In this document: one piece after another, positions 7,729 through 16,063 of the stretch
How positions within the stretch are numbered: the stretch's first letter is position 1
Layout of the letters: each line of letters begins with the position of its first letter
Notes under the pieces: generated by a model
Seen by the model: only the letters and a program-made list of their open reading frames with translations
What the model was told of the DNA's origin: nothing
Database searches by the model: none
Origin: JAAYJT01 sp037445555
Lineage (GTDB): Bacteria > Bacteroidota > Bacteroidia > Bacteroidales > JAAYJT01
Direction of reading: 5' to 3'
Assembly (NCBI GenBank): GCA_037445555.1
Contig: JBBIKG010000023.1
Location: 1 to 43,559, forward strand
DNA: 43,559 nt
Position numbers and translations under genes: made by a program

Positions 7729-8262
7729 TTAGGTATTTTCCTGGGTCTTTTCCTCCAGTATATACTGCGTTTCCATTCGCTCGTCGTATTTTTCAAAGCC
7801 CGCATCCAGATATAGCTTGATGGCCGACTTGTGGTCGAGTTCACATGTGTGCAGCCATACCCTGACCGGATCCGTGCTCCAGGCAATTTTCAGCATCTGC
7901 ATCAGGAAAGGCAATCCGAGTTTTCTGCCTCTGAATTCGGGCAGCAAGCCGAAATACGAAATTTCGACTTCTTCCTCTTTTCTCAGGTCGAGTTCAGCAA
8001 AACCTGCCGGCACCCCCCCCAGATACAGCACATAAATCTGCACCCTCGGATGCTGAATAATATGTCGGAGCTCATCGTCGAACAGCAGCAGGCGGTTGTA
8101 CCATGAAAAACCTTTACCCACCTGGGTGTATAGAAACCGGTAAAACGCAAGAGTTGGCGTAGCCAGCTTCACCACAGAGGCATCGAAAGGGAGCTCAATC
8201 CGGTCGCTGATCGGAGGGCGGCTCATTTGAAGGTACCATGTGCGAACCAGAATGCTATCCAT
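7729..8262 (-). CDS. GNAT-family N-acetyltransferase
   Basis: A protein of about 177 residues with the GNAT acetyl-CoA-binding fold. The sequence VEISYFGLLPEFRGRKLGLPFL is motif A, with the pyrophosphate-binding R-G-R-K-L-G loop. HTCELDHKSAIKLYLDAGFEKYDER is the usual motif B, where an Asn or Asp and a Tyr contact the cofactor. I chose ATG 8262 (MDSILVRTW), which overlaps the AlkD-like gene by 8 bases; ATG 8289 would overlap by 35 and adds nothing recognisable. It lies in a tight run AlkD-GNAT-amidohydrolase, so the three are likely co-transcribed. The substrate is unknown; no protein-specific (RimI-like) signature stands out. Confidence 0.85.
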   Translation of the reverse strand: MDSILVRTWYLQMSRPPISDRIELPFDASVVKLATPTLAFYRFLYTQVGKGFSWYNRLLLFDDELRHIIQHPRVQIYVLYLGGVPAGFAELDLRKEEEVEISYFGLLPEFRGRKLGLPFLMQMLKIAWSTDPVRVWLHTCELDHKSAIKLYLDAGFEKYDERMETQYILEEKTQENT

Positions 8263-8983
8263 TGAATAAGGCGTTTTGTGATTTGGCAATCCGTTTTAAT
8301 GCTTCGCGTCGACTCAATCCTGAAAGATCTGGATGAGTATCGACGAAACTCATGACCTGCTGAGGGTTAGTTTTGGAATATTCGCGCAAGGCCCAGCCTA
8401 TCGCTTTGCGAATGAAGAATTCTCCGGAATGCTTCAGCCGGGAACAATACCCGAAAAGCAAGGACTCGTCAGTATTGTTTTTATATTTAAGCTGGAACAG
8501 TATCGCTGAACGCTGCAGCCAGATATTGTCAGAAGCCATCCACTGTCCGGTGATATGGGCAATCTGGTCGGGGTGTTTACTAAACCAATGACCGGCCAGA
8601 TGACTTGCCACCCAATCCACGGTATCCCACCACGATTTTTGGGTGATCATAAACTCTATAAGTCCGATATCTGCATTCACCGTTTTTCGTAAGGTTGTTT
8701 CGGCAATATGGATGGCCGCATATTGAAACTCGCGTTCAGGCAAAGCATAAAGATGCCTGACCACCTCAGCCAGAATGTCGGCTCCGGGCAAGCCGTAATT
8801 TCTTAAAAATGCGCCGCGCAACTCATTCTGAGAATCCGATTTAATGCCGAAAAACTCAAACTGGTTGAGCATGTATTTCTTCATGGGGAGTGCCCTGACG
8901 GCAGAAGAGTTATGGGCATACATGGCCTTAAGAGGCGACACATATGCCTCAGCCCGGGCTTCAACGGAATTAAGTTGCGACAT
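8255..8983 (-). CDS. AlkD-like DNA alkylation repair glycosylase
   Basis: A 242-residue HEAT-like-repeat protein of the DNA_alkylation family. AlkD proteins excise positively charged alkylated bases such as 7-methylguanine and 3-methyladenine without base flipping. The hallmark segment SWWDTVDWVA contains the family Trp-Asp pair, where the Asp is needed for catalysis in Bacillus AlkD. WLQRSAILFQ and FFIRKAIGWALREYSK supply the conserved Arg and Trp that line the DNA. There is no signal peptide. It is the first gene of the minus-strand set with the GNAT and amidohydrolase genes. A 9-bp inverted repeat sits between its start and the end of the cytochrome-porin gene upstream. Confidence 0.9.
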   Translation of the reverse strand: MSQLNSVEARAEAYVSPLKAMYAHNSSAVRALPMKKYMLNQFEFFGIKSDSQNELRGAFLRNYGLPGADILAEVVRHLYALPEREFQYAAIHIAETTLRKTVNADIGLIEFMITQKSWWDTVDWVASHLAGHWFSKHPDQIAHITGQWMASDNIWLQRSAILFQLKYKNNTDESLLFGYCSRLKHSGEFFIRKAIGWALREYSKTNPQQVMSFVDTHPDLSGLSRREALKRIAKSQNALFNG

Positions 8984-8987
8984 GAAG

Positions 8988-9012
8988 CGTTTTTGAGGTT
9001 ATTTCAAAAACG
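8988..9012 (-). terminator. 9-bp inverted repeat between the cytochrome-porin and alkD-like genes
   Basis: CGTTTTTGA (8988-8996) and TCAAAAACG (9004-9012) are perfect complements around a 7-base loop. The hairpin lies 18 bases past the cytochrome-porin stop and 5 bases before the alkD-like start. It could terminate the cytochrome operon, although no T run follows, or serve as an operator for the repair gene. Confidence 0.4.
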
Positions 9013-9030
9013 AAAAGTAGCGATAAAATT

Positions 9031-10236
9031 TTAAAATGCTATCACAAAGCCGGACGAGAGCCTATTTTTCATTTTCCCTTCCGAATTCTCGAAAAGAGTA
9101 TATTCGCTCACCAGTCGTATATTTCGCCTAAGAGTATAGCCAAAATGCGCCGTAAATGAGGTGTGGTTAAGGTCGGGGTCGTCGCTCTTCACGTAGTTGA
9201 CCATACCCATCGCATACCACTTGCTTTCGTCGCCTTTGGGCATGAATATCAGCTCGGCCAGACCGCCTTGTGTTTTGGCATCGGGCAGGAAAACATATCC
9301 CGACTGGGAAGCAAGATACCCCAGATCACTATCGGTGCGGAATAGGTATTGAAGATTGAGTTCGAGTTTGTCACCAAAGGACAGAGTGGCATCAGGCCCC
9401 CAGTACACCACCTTGTTAACCACATCGGAACCGGCCAGCAGCGGCGGCATCAGTTCCTTGCCCAGATAGCCGAAAAGGCCAAGCCTGAAGTTGTCGCCAA
9501 TGTCCTGCGAAACCCTGGCCACCAGGTTTTTATATTTGTCATGATCGAAAAACTTTCCGCTGCCCCCGGCTTCATTCAGCCCTTTGCCATTCACTACCTG
9601 CAGCACTACGTCCGTACCTGCATCATTGGCATATACAAGCATAATACCCTTGTCGTAGCTCAGGTTGACGGATGAAAATCCCGGTTTGGCCTTGTAAATG
9701 TGGTAGTCGTTAAGGGTCAGCCTGATTTCGGCTTTGTACAACGGATCGCTCACGGCAAACTGTCCCAGCATCACATCTATTTTGCTCCCGAATACGCTCC
9801 TGTACATAAGGAAAGCATCTTCAACTCCGGCTACGTGTCCGTTCTCGTCAAAATAGAAATAGAAATAATAGGATAGTTTCGGGCTGAGTTCTCCGCCGCT
9901 CATCAGTTTTACGATGTACGGGGCGGCAAAATCGGTTTTCTGAGACATGTTTTGATCCACTTTGACAAATCCGTCTATCCTCACCGAAAGGGGCAACTCG
10001 CGCAGGAGGCTGAGGGTAGGGTCGCCTGTAGGTATGATGTAGCGGGGGGCTTCCTGGTCCAGCAAGCGAAAGCCATTTTTTACAAACTCATCGCCAAATG
10101 GCTTTAAGCGGGGAATGGGGTTGTGGCATACCTGACAACTTAGCTGGTATTTACGACCGAACGAAGGTATGGCATCCGCCGGGAGGTATATGCCTACCAG
10201 GAGAACAACGGTCAGGAGGAATGTAATTTTTTTCAT
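9031..10236 (-). CDS. Fused monoheme cytochrome c-outer-membrane porin, Cyc2-like architecture
   Basis: A 401-residue exported protein. A signal peptide (about 1-22, ending ADA) is followed by a short heme domain, FGRKYQLSCQVCHNPIPRLK, with one CXXCH. After PFGDEFVKNGFRL the rest (about 75-401) is rich in alternating aromatic strands such as LSYYFYFYF, LNLQYLFRT and the final SGFVIAF, which ends in Phe like an outer-membrane beta-barrel. One N-terminal heme plus a porin is the architecture of Cyc2, the outer-membrane iron oxidase, and of many uncharacterised relatives; iron oxidation itself is not shown. It lies 80 bases after the multiheme cytochrome gene on the same strand. A non-heme-transferring porin is the main alternative. 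Confidence 0.72.
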   Translation of the reverse strand: MKKITFLLTVVLLVGIYLPADAIPSFGRKYQLSCQVCHNPIPRLKPFGDEFVKNGFRLLDQEAPRYIIPTGDPTLSLLRELPLSVRIDGFVKVDQNMSQKTDFAAPYIVKLMSGGELSPKLSYYFYFYFDENGHVAGVEDAFLMYRSVFGSKIDVMLGQFAVSDPLYKAEIRLTLNDYHIYKAKPGFSSVNLSYDKGIMLVYANDAGTDVVLQVVNGKGLNEAGGSGKFFDHDKYKNLVARVSQDIGDNFRLGLFGYLGKELMPPLLAGSDVVNKVVYWGPDATLSFGDKLELNLQYLFRTDSDLGYLASQSGYVFLPDAKTQGGLAELIFMPKGDESKWYAMGMVNYVKSDDPDLNHTSFTAHFGYTLRRNIRLVSEYTLFENSEGKMKNRLSSGFVIAF

Positions 10237-10316
10237 AGAATTAATATCAAAAGATTATAGGCAAAATAGCCTTTGAATATAAGATGATGTTTTGACCTTT
10301 CTGCTCACTTGTGCAG

Positions 10317-11690
10317 TCAGGGCAGGATAGTGATATGCGTTTTGTGGTCATTCACCAGCATCACCTCCGACTCTTCGGCAGGCACATTCAAAAAATCAGC
10401 TACCGGTTTCACAAGAAGCTGATAATTCAGTATCGCCCTAACGGTCATTGTACCCGGAGCCACATCGAACGGCAGGGTAAACGTATATGTTTCGTACACC
10501 GCCTGCCGGGGCCCCAACCGATAATCCACGCCCAGGGAGGCGGTGTTCCATTGCTGCACAGTCATTCTTCCGTTCGGATCAAAGTAAGGCATACGGAAGA
10601 TGCGATTGCCGACAGGGATGCCATCGCGTTGTACCCCCGCGAAGTCCTTGAGGCCCTTTGCTATTCCTATGTCCTGATAGGCCAATACGTTAGCCGCGAT
10701 GGTGTATTCTTCTCCCTCAAATCCCTTTCGGTCAACGGGCAGATGATATATCTTGCCTTTTGCATCCTGGGCTTCTACCTGCAGCCATGCGATACGATCT
10801 TCAACGGAGCCGGTCGGAAACTTATGACCTGCTTTCTGGTTAAACAGTACCACAGAAAATTTCACCCGCTCACCGGGCTCCGCCTCGGTGATGTCCGGAT
10901 GAATACGAAGCTCAATTGTACCCCTGACCTTGCCCGGATCATGCGCCCCGTGGAATAAATGCTGCCTTGCATCCTCATAAATGTTGCCCATAATGGCCAC
11001 CTTCCCTTTGGCTTTGGGCATATGACAGTCCTGGCAATGAACACCCTCTTTCGAATAAGGCCCCTCTTTCCATTCAAGATGGGTTGACTTTACCCATACG
11101 CCGTAGGGGCTTTTCTCGTTGTGGCAAATTCCGCAAAAATCTCCAGTGCGGTGCAACTGGCTAAGCACAATCTGGTGGTTGGGTGATTCAACGCCTCCTT
11201 TGCGTCCGCTGAATTTGGTGGCGCCGGGCTTGACGATATAATTAAAATTGTAGGGTGTGTCGCCTTCAAATCCCGTGATAAGATGACAAACTTCACACGA
11301 CACAGACTCATTTGCCCGTGATTTTTTTTCGGGGCGGGGCGGAGGCACATCTCCTACCAAAAATGCCATCGGGGTATGGCACCCGTTACATCCGGCCTCC
11401 ACCTCGGCTACTTTTGCGTCGAGGCGGGCATGAGGCACAGCCAGATCGAAGTATTCAATTTCGTCCCAGTGGTGCGTGTATGCCTGCGCCATCATGCTTT
11501 GGGTCCACTGTCTGTAAATGTCGTTGTGGCACGCGGTTCCGCAATAATCGGGAGTCTTGAAATCATCGTATGAAAACTTCTTTGAAGAATTGCCTACCAG
11601 TGATAAGAAAAATCCTGAGCTGATGATCCAAACTAAAAAGAAGGCGCCCAAGAAGATGGGCCAGTGTCTTACAATAGTTTGCTTTAACAT
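10317..11690 (-). CDS. Membrane-anchored multiheme cytochrome c with a C-terminal beta domain
   Basis: A 457-residue protein anchored by one N-terminal transmembrane helix (about 11-32), with the rest in the periplasm. Four canonical CXXCH sites lie at residues 101-105, 132-136, 186-190 and 219-223. A fifth site at 50-55 reads CGTACH, a CX3CH with one extra residue. Residues 235-457 look like a beta-sandwich and contain AGHKFPTG, a motif seen in this position in other multiheme cytochromes. It resembles the cytochrome c554-like family in heme order, but I cannot assign an electron donor or acceptor. With the cytochrome-porin gene downstream it could carry electrons between the inner and outer membranes. 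The upstream 272-bp gap separates it from the divergent tolC-like gene. Confidence 0.8.
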   Translation of the reverse strand: MLKQTIVRHWPIFLGAFFLVWIISSGFFLSLVGNSSKKFSYDDFKTPDYCGTACHNDIYRQWTQSMMAQAYTHHWDEIEYFDLAVPHARLDAKVAEVEAGCNGCHTPMAFLVGDVPPPRPEKKSRANESVSCEVCHLITGFEGDTPYNFNYIVKPGATKFSGRKGGVESPNHQIVLSQLHRTGDFCGICHNEKSPYGVWVKSTHLEWKEGPYSKEGVHCQDCHMPKAKGKVAIMGNIYEDARQHLFHGAHDPGKVRGTIELRIHPDITEAEPGERVKFSVVLFNQKAGHKFPTGSVEDRIAWLQVEAQDAKGKIYHLPVDRKGFEGEEYTIAANVLAYQDIGIAKGLKDFAGVQRDGIPVGNRIFRMPYFDPNGRMTVQQWNTASLGVDYRLGPRQAVYETYTFTLPFDVAPGTMTVRAILNYQLLVKPVADFLNVPAEESEVMLVNDHKTHITILP

Positions 11691-11962
11691 GATTTATCGC
11701 GCTTATAAGATATCCATTTGTCAGTTGCCAATCTGTAAAGTTAACACAGCGGTCTGCGGAGTGCAATAGATGAGGGCAATTTTTAATGATTCTAAATAAG
11801 CCCGCTTAATTGTTTTGAGTCGCACTTCATCATGTTACTAAAAACAAAATGTTTACCTGCTCCAATTCAGAAAGATTCATTACCAAAATATTATAGGCCT
11901 TTTCATAAACCTCAGCGGGATATTTAGTAATATTGCCGCGCAATTGAAAAAAACCAATATTT

Positions 11963-13384
11963 ATGAAAAAAGCGGGGGTTATGTTGCTCGCCTTTCTGTT
12001 AATGACCACTTCGTTGTGGGCTCAGAAAGTTTGGACGTTGCAGGATTGCATCAATCATGCCATCGAAAACAACATCCAGATAAAACAATACCTGTTGCGG
12101 GTTGAGAGTGCCAGCGATGATGTGTTACAAAGCAGGCTGAACATGCTTCCCAACCTCAACGGCTATGTGTCGCACGGATGGAACTGGGGACAGGCGGTGG
12201 ACAGGTTCACGAACCAGTTTGCTACGGAACGTGTGCAGTCGAACAACTTTTACGGCTCTTCCTCGCTGACCCTTTTCAACGGGTTTCAGAAAATGAACTC
12301 GCTCAAGCGCAATCAATACGAGCAGATGGCTGCCAAATTTGACTCCGATAAGTTTATTGACGACATCTCGCTCAGCATAGCCATGGCCTACCTGCAGATT
12401 CTCTACACCCAGGAATATGTCACTATTGCCGACAACCAGTTAGATATCACACGGCAGCAAGTAGCACGTATGCGCAAACTCGTTGAAGCGGGAAGCCTTG
12501 CACAGGGTGATTTGCTGCTGCTCGAAGCCCAGCTAGCCGCTGAGGAACTGCAGGTGGTCGAAGCCCGGAATAACCTGGAATTAGCCAACCTGAATCTGGT
12601 TCAGATGCTTGATTTACCCGACACAGATGGCTTTTTTATTGAGCGCCCGGTGATTGAGCTCTATGAGAGCAGTACGCTGATGCTGCGTCCGGAAAAGATT
12701 TTCGGGCATGCCGTGGTAAAGCAGCCAGGTATAAAAAGTAGCGAGATGAAGGTGCAGAGCGCCCAAAAGAGCCTGTCGATTGCCGTCGGAAGCCTAAGCC
12801 CCAGCCTGCAGATGGTCGGCTCGTGGGGAACAGGATACAGCGGCGCGCAAAAGATCGGCAAAGACCAATATTTGGAAACCATTCAGATAGGGCGCGACAG
12901 CGATAATCGCCCTGTTTATTCTCAGGTGGTGAAATATGGAAACATCGTGATCAAACCTTTCGCCGATCAGTTTAAGGATAACAATAACCGAACCATCGAT
13001 TTCAGGATGAGCGTTCCCTTGTTCAACGGGTATGCCAGCCGTACCAATATCAGCAAGGCCAAACTTGCAGTAAAGAGTGCCGAGTATGACCTTGAAACCG
13101 CTAAGCTTCAGCTTAATAAAACCATCCAGCAGGCCTGGGCAGATGCCAACGCATCGTTCAAAAAATATGGCGCATCGCAAAAAAAGGTGGAAGCCACGCA
13201 GGAATCGTTTAGATACGCTGAACAGAAATTCAATGTTGGCATGATGACCTCCCTCGACTACAACAACTCCAAAAAAGAACTTCAGCGGGCACAAAGCGAA
13301 CTGCTACAGGCCAAATATGATCATGTGTTTAAGACCAAAGTGCTCGATTTTTACATGGGTCTGCCCCTGACACTGGAACAATAA
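11963..13384 (+). CDS. TolC-family outer-membrane efflux protein
   Basis: A 473-residue outer-membrane channel subunit of a tripartite export system. A signal peptide (about 1-20, ending WAQ) is followed by WTLQDCINHAIENNIQIK, the usual start of the first TolC helical repeat. The two long coiled-coil repeats are visible, with SLTLFNGFQK in the first and RMSVPLFNGYASR in the second, each where the beta-barrel strands begin. EARNNLELANLNLVQML and the final VLDFYMGLPL are also standard. The adaptor gene follows 96 bases later, but no ABC or RND pump gene lies in the cluster. The 272 bases upstream are shared with the divergent cytochrome gene, and I saw no clean promoter there. Confidence 0.92.
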   Translation: MKKAGVMLLAFLLMTTSLWAQKVWTLQDCINHAIENNIQIKQYLLRVESASDDVLQSRLNMLPNLNGYVSHGWNWGQAVDRFTNQFATERVQSNNFYGSSSLTLFNGFQKMNSLKRNQYEQMAAKFDSDKFIDDISLSIAMAYLQILYTQEYVTIADNQLDITRQQVARMRKLVEAGSLAQGDLLLLEAQLAAEELQVVEARNNLELANLNLVQMLDLPDTDGFFIERPVIELYESSTLMLRPEKIFGHAVVKQPGIKSSEMKVQSAQKSLSIAVGSLSPSLQMVGSWGTGYSGAQKIGKDQYLETIQIGRDSDNRPVYSQVVKYGNIVIKPFADQFKDNNNRTIDFRMSVPLFNGYASRTNISKAKLAVKSAEYDLETAKLQLNKTIQQAWADANASFKKYGASQKKVEATQESFRYAEQKFNVGMMTSLDYNNSKKELQRAQSELLQAKYDHVFKTKVLDFYMGLPLTLEQ

Positions 13385-13480
13385 GCAAGGGGATAACTTC
13401 ATAAAACAAAATCATACAAGAAGATTTACCGGATTACATCGTTTCTCGTAATGAAAAATAAAACTCAATAACCGTGGTTT

Positions 13481-14821
13481 ATGAAAAAGCGTAAAATGCT
13501 CATCAGAATTGGGATAGCAGTAGTAGTGGTTCTCATTGTTGTGCTGGCTGTAGCCAAGAAAAAAGGCATGATAGGGGAGACCCCGGGTACCAAAGTAACC
13601 GTTGAACAAGTGCAGAAACGCACCATTGTAGAAATCGTGTCGGCCAGCGGGAAAATACAACCAGAAGTGGAGGTAAAGCTGTCGCCTGATATTTCGGGCG
13701 AAGTAGTTGAACTCAATGTGAAGGAGGGCGACCCGGTGAAGAAAGGTCAGCTGCTTGCCAAAATCAACCCCGAAATATATCTCTCTAACTTTGACCGTAT
13801 CGTGGCATCACTCAATATGCAAAGGGCAAACCAAAGCAATTCGCTGGCCCGGCTGGCACAAACCGAAGCCCAGTTTCTGAATGCAAAAAATAGCTATCAG
13901 CGTTCGAAGAGCCTGCTCCAGCAGGGAGCCATCTCGCAAAGCGAATACGATGCCGCACAGGCCTCCTTTAAGGTATCCGAATCAGAGGTGGAAGCTGCCA
14001 GGCAAAGTGTAAAAGCTGCAGAGTACAGTGTGAAAAGCGCGGAAGCCGCCGTCAAGGAGGCCCGTGAAAACCTCTCCAAAACTTCGATTTACTCCCCCAT
14101 GGACGGTACGATTTCAAAGCTTTCGATAGAGAAAGGCGAGCGCGTGGTGGGGACCTCACAATTCGCAGGTACAGAAATCATGCGTATAGCTAACCTGTCG
14201 AGCATGGAAGTGATGGTGAGTGTGGCCGAGAACGACATAGTCCGCGTGAATCTGAGCGACACCGCTCTGGTTGAAGTCGATGCCTACCTGAACCGGAAGT
14301 TCAAAGGGATTGTCACATCCATAGCTACCAGCGCCAACCTCACAGGTACTGCTGTTGACCAGGTTACAAATTTTGAAGTAAAGATTCGAATACTTCACTC
14401 CTCTTACACTGATCTCCTGAACCCGGAAGTCAAAGATTACTCGCCTTTCAGACCAGGCATGTCAGCTACTGTTGATATCCAGACCAAAACTAAAACCGAC
14501 GTCCTGTCTGTTCCGATTCAGGCAGTGACGACCCGCGCCGATTCGCTCCTTGCCAAAAAAGCTGACACCATCGCTGCGGCGCAGAAGCATTCAGGCAAGC
14601 CTGAAACGATCGAATATGTATTTGTGCATGAAAATGAGCTGGCCAAACTTACTAAAGTCAAAACAGGTATCCAGGATAATATGTTCATTGAAATCATCGA
14701 AGGTCTGGATGAGGGCACGGATGTGATTACAGGCCCGTACAGGGCAGTTTCGAACACATTGAAAGACGGCGAAAAGGTTAAGGTGGTGGATAAAAAAGAG
14801 CTCTTTACGGAGAAAAAATAG
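13481..14821 (+). CDS. HlyD/MacA-type periplasmic adaptor (membrane fusion protein)
   Basis: A 446-residue periplasmic adaptor linking an inner-membrane transporter to a TolC channel. One N-terminal transmembrane helix (about 8-24) follows KKRK. The lipoyl half-motifs are VKLSPDISGEVVELNVKEGDPVKKGQLLA and YSPMDGTISKLSIEKGERV (each read in parts). Between them lies an Ala/Glu/Ser-rich coiled coil of about 120 residues with YQRSKSLLQQGAISQSEYD. FRPGMSATVDI and the C-terminal IEIIEGLDEGTDVITGP are typical of MacA-like adaptors. An extra stretch at about 350-375 (LLAKKADTIAAAQKHSGKPE) interrupts the membrane-proximal domain, as is common in Bacteroidota. No MacB-type gene follows; tsaB does, 6 bases later. 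Confidence 0.9.
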   Translation: MKKRKMLIRIGIAVVVVLIVVLAVAKKKGMIGETPGTKVTVEQVQKRTIVEIVSASGKIQPEVEVKLSPDISGEVVELNVKEGDPVKKGQLLAKINPEIYLSNFDRIVASLNMQRANQSNSLARLAQTEAQFLNAKNSYQRSKSLLQQGAISQSEYDAAQASFKVSESEVEAARQSVKAAEYSVKSAEAAVKEARENLSKTSIYSPMDGTISKLSIEKGERVVGTSQFAGTEIMRIANLSSMEVMVSVAENDIVRVNLSDTALVEVDAYLNRKFKGIVTSIATSANLTGTAVDQVTNFEVKIRILHSSYTDLLNPEVKDYSPFRPGMSATVDIQTKTKTDVLSVPIQAVTTRADSLLAKKADTIAAAQKHSGKPETIEYVFVHENELAKLTKVKTGIQDNMFIEIIEGLDEGTDVITGPYRAVSNTLKDGEKVKVVDKKELFTEKK

Positions 14822-14827
14822 CTTCTG

Positions 14828-15526
14828 ATGGCGATTCTATGCATCGAAACAGCCACGGCTGTTTGCTCGGTTGCACTTATCAGGGACGGCACCATTACTG
14901 CCATTCGTGAATCAGCCCAGAAAAATGCCCACAGCGCAGTACTGAACCTGTTTATCGGCGAGGTGCTGACCGAAGCACAATCCTCCTTTTCCGATCTGCA
15001 GGCAGTGGCCGTAAGCAAGGGCCCGGGGTCCTACACGGGGCTTCGTATTGGCGTGTCGGTAGCAAAAGGTATTTGTTATGCTCTGGATATACCATTGATT
15101 TCAGTGGGAACCCTTGAAAGCCTTGCTTACGGAGCAATTGAGAAATATCCGCACCTGGAGAAGGGGGCGCTGTTGTGCCCCATGATTGATGCCCGGCGCA
15201 TGGAGGTATTCACTTCGGTCTTCGATGCCCGACCTGAACCAATTTGCCCAGTGGAAGCTCAAATCATCCACCAAAAGTCTTTTGCAGAATTCCTTACCAC
15301 CGGCAAGATGTATTTTTTTGGCGACGGCGCCGAAAAATGCCAGGGCATCCTCGGGCACCAGCCCAATGCCGATTTTAGCTTTAGGATTTCTGCATCGGCA
15401 GCCTATATGCGCCGTCCGGCTATGCAAAACCTGATCGGAGAAAGATTTGAGGACGTTGCGTATTTTGAACCGTTCTACCTCAAGGATTTTATCGCCGGCA
15501 TCCCAAAAGTCAAAGGGCTGCAATAA
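14828..15526 (+). CDS. tsaB: tRNA threonylcarbamoyladenosine biosynthesis protein TsaB
   Basis: A 232-residue ASKHA-fold protein that partners TsaD and TsaE to make the t6A modification at position 37 of ANN-decoding tRNAs. The N-terminal ILCIETATAVCSVAL is the degenerate phosphate-1 strand of TsaB, and the NAHSAVL segment follows. The hallmark VSKGPGSYTGLRIGVSVAKGICYA is clear across two adjacent stretches. It then has LISVGTLESLAYG and LCPMIDARRMEVF. The length is close to that of E. coli TsaB. It begins 6 bases after the adaptor gene, so the housekeeping gene appears to be transcribed from the efflux promoter or from one inside the adaptor gene. Confidence 0.94.
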   Translation: MAILCIETATAVCSVALIRDGTITAIRESAQKNAHSAVLNLFIGEVLTEAQSSFSDLQAVAVSKGPGSYTGLRIGVSVAKGICYALDIPLISVGTLESLAYGAIEKYPHLEKGALLCPMIDARRMEVFTSVFDARPEPICPVEAQIIHQKSFAEFLTTGKMYFFGDGAEKCQGILGHQPNADFSFRISASAAYMRRPAMQNLIGERFEDVAYFEPFYLKDFIAGIPKVKGLQ

Positions 15527-15617
15527 ATACTCTGCTTTTCCAACCGGAGTAAAACGTGTAACTGATAATTTCCTGCGAATCCCGAGCGGGTGCACAACAC
15601 TTGTGGCGATTAAATGT

Positions 15618-15625
15618 TATATTTG
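15618..15625 (+). promoter_or_regulatory. Candidate -7 promoter element of the small lipoprotein gene
   Basis: TATATTTG is a full match to TAnnTTTG and lies 32 bases before ATG 15658, a good distance for a short leader. No clear -33 TTTG is present. Confidence 0.45.
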
Positions 15626-15657
15626 TATGCAGTCTTTACACTACATTATCATTGCAA

Positions 15658-16020
15658 ATGCGTCAAAAGCACCTGTTATCGCTTAAGCTTTTCCTGATCG
15701 CACTGGTATGGTTGGTTGCCGGATGCGATAAAAACGTACCGCCCGACGACCTTCCGCCCTGCATCTCAGCCATGGTTGACGAAATCCAAAACAGCAAGGT
15801 TCGTAACCCACCCGCCCAGTTGTGGAAGTATGAATACAACGGCAGGGTGGTGTATTATTTCCCCGCCTACTGTTGTGATATTCCGAGCATGGTGTACGAT
15901 GAAAACTGCAATGCCATCTGCTCGCCTGATGGCGGAATTACGGGCAGGGGCGATGGCCGGTGCAGCGATTTCTTTTGCAACCGAACGTCCGGAGTACTCC
16001 TGTGGTACGACAAACGGTAA
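15658..16020 (+). CDS. Small lipoprotein, DUF6970-like
   Basis: A 120-residue lipoprotein. A basic start (MRQKHLLSLK) and hydrophobic core lead to the lipobox VAGC, so lipidation would fall on Cys about 23. The mature part has a Cys-rich pattern (PPCISAM, YCCDIPS, ENCNAICS, RCSDFFCN) and the segments VVYYFPAYC and CSPDGGITGRGDG, which resemble DUF6970 proteins of Bacteroidota; I give that name from memory. I start at ATG 15658 because the 19 residues before it would hide the signal peptide and because a -7 element lies 32 bases upstream. It is monocistronic and converges on the exonuclease gene. No function is known. Confidence 0.7.
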   Translation: MRQKHLLSLKLFLIALVWLVAGCDKNVPPDDLPPCISAMVDEIQNSKVRNPPAQLWKYEYNGRVVYYFPAYCCDIPSMVYDENCNAICSPDGGITGRGDGRCSDFFCNRTSGVLLWYDKR

Positions 16021-16063
16021 TAGTTCATTCGCTGTCGGTGGGGCAATTCTCAGCTGTGCACAA

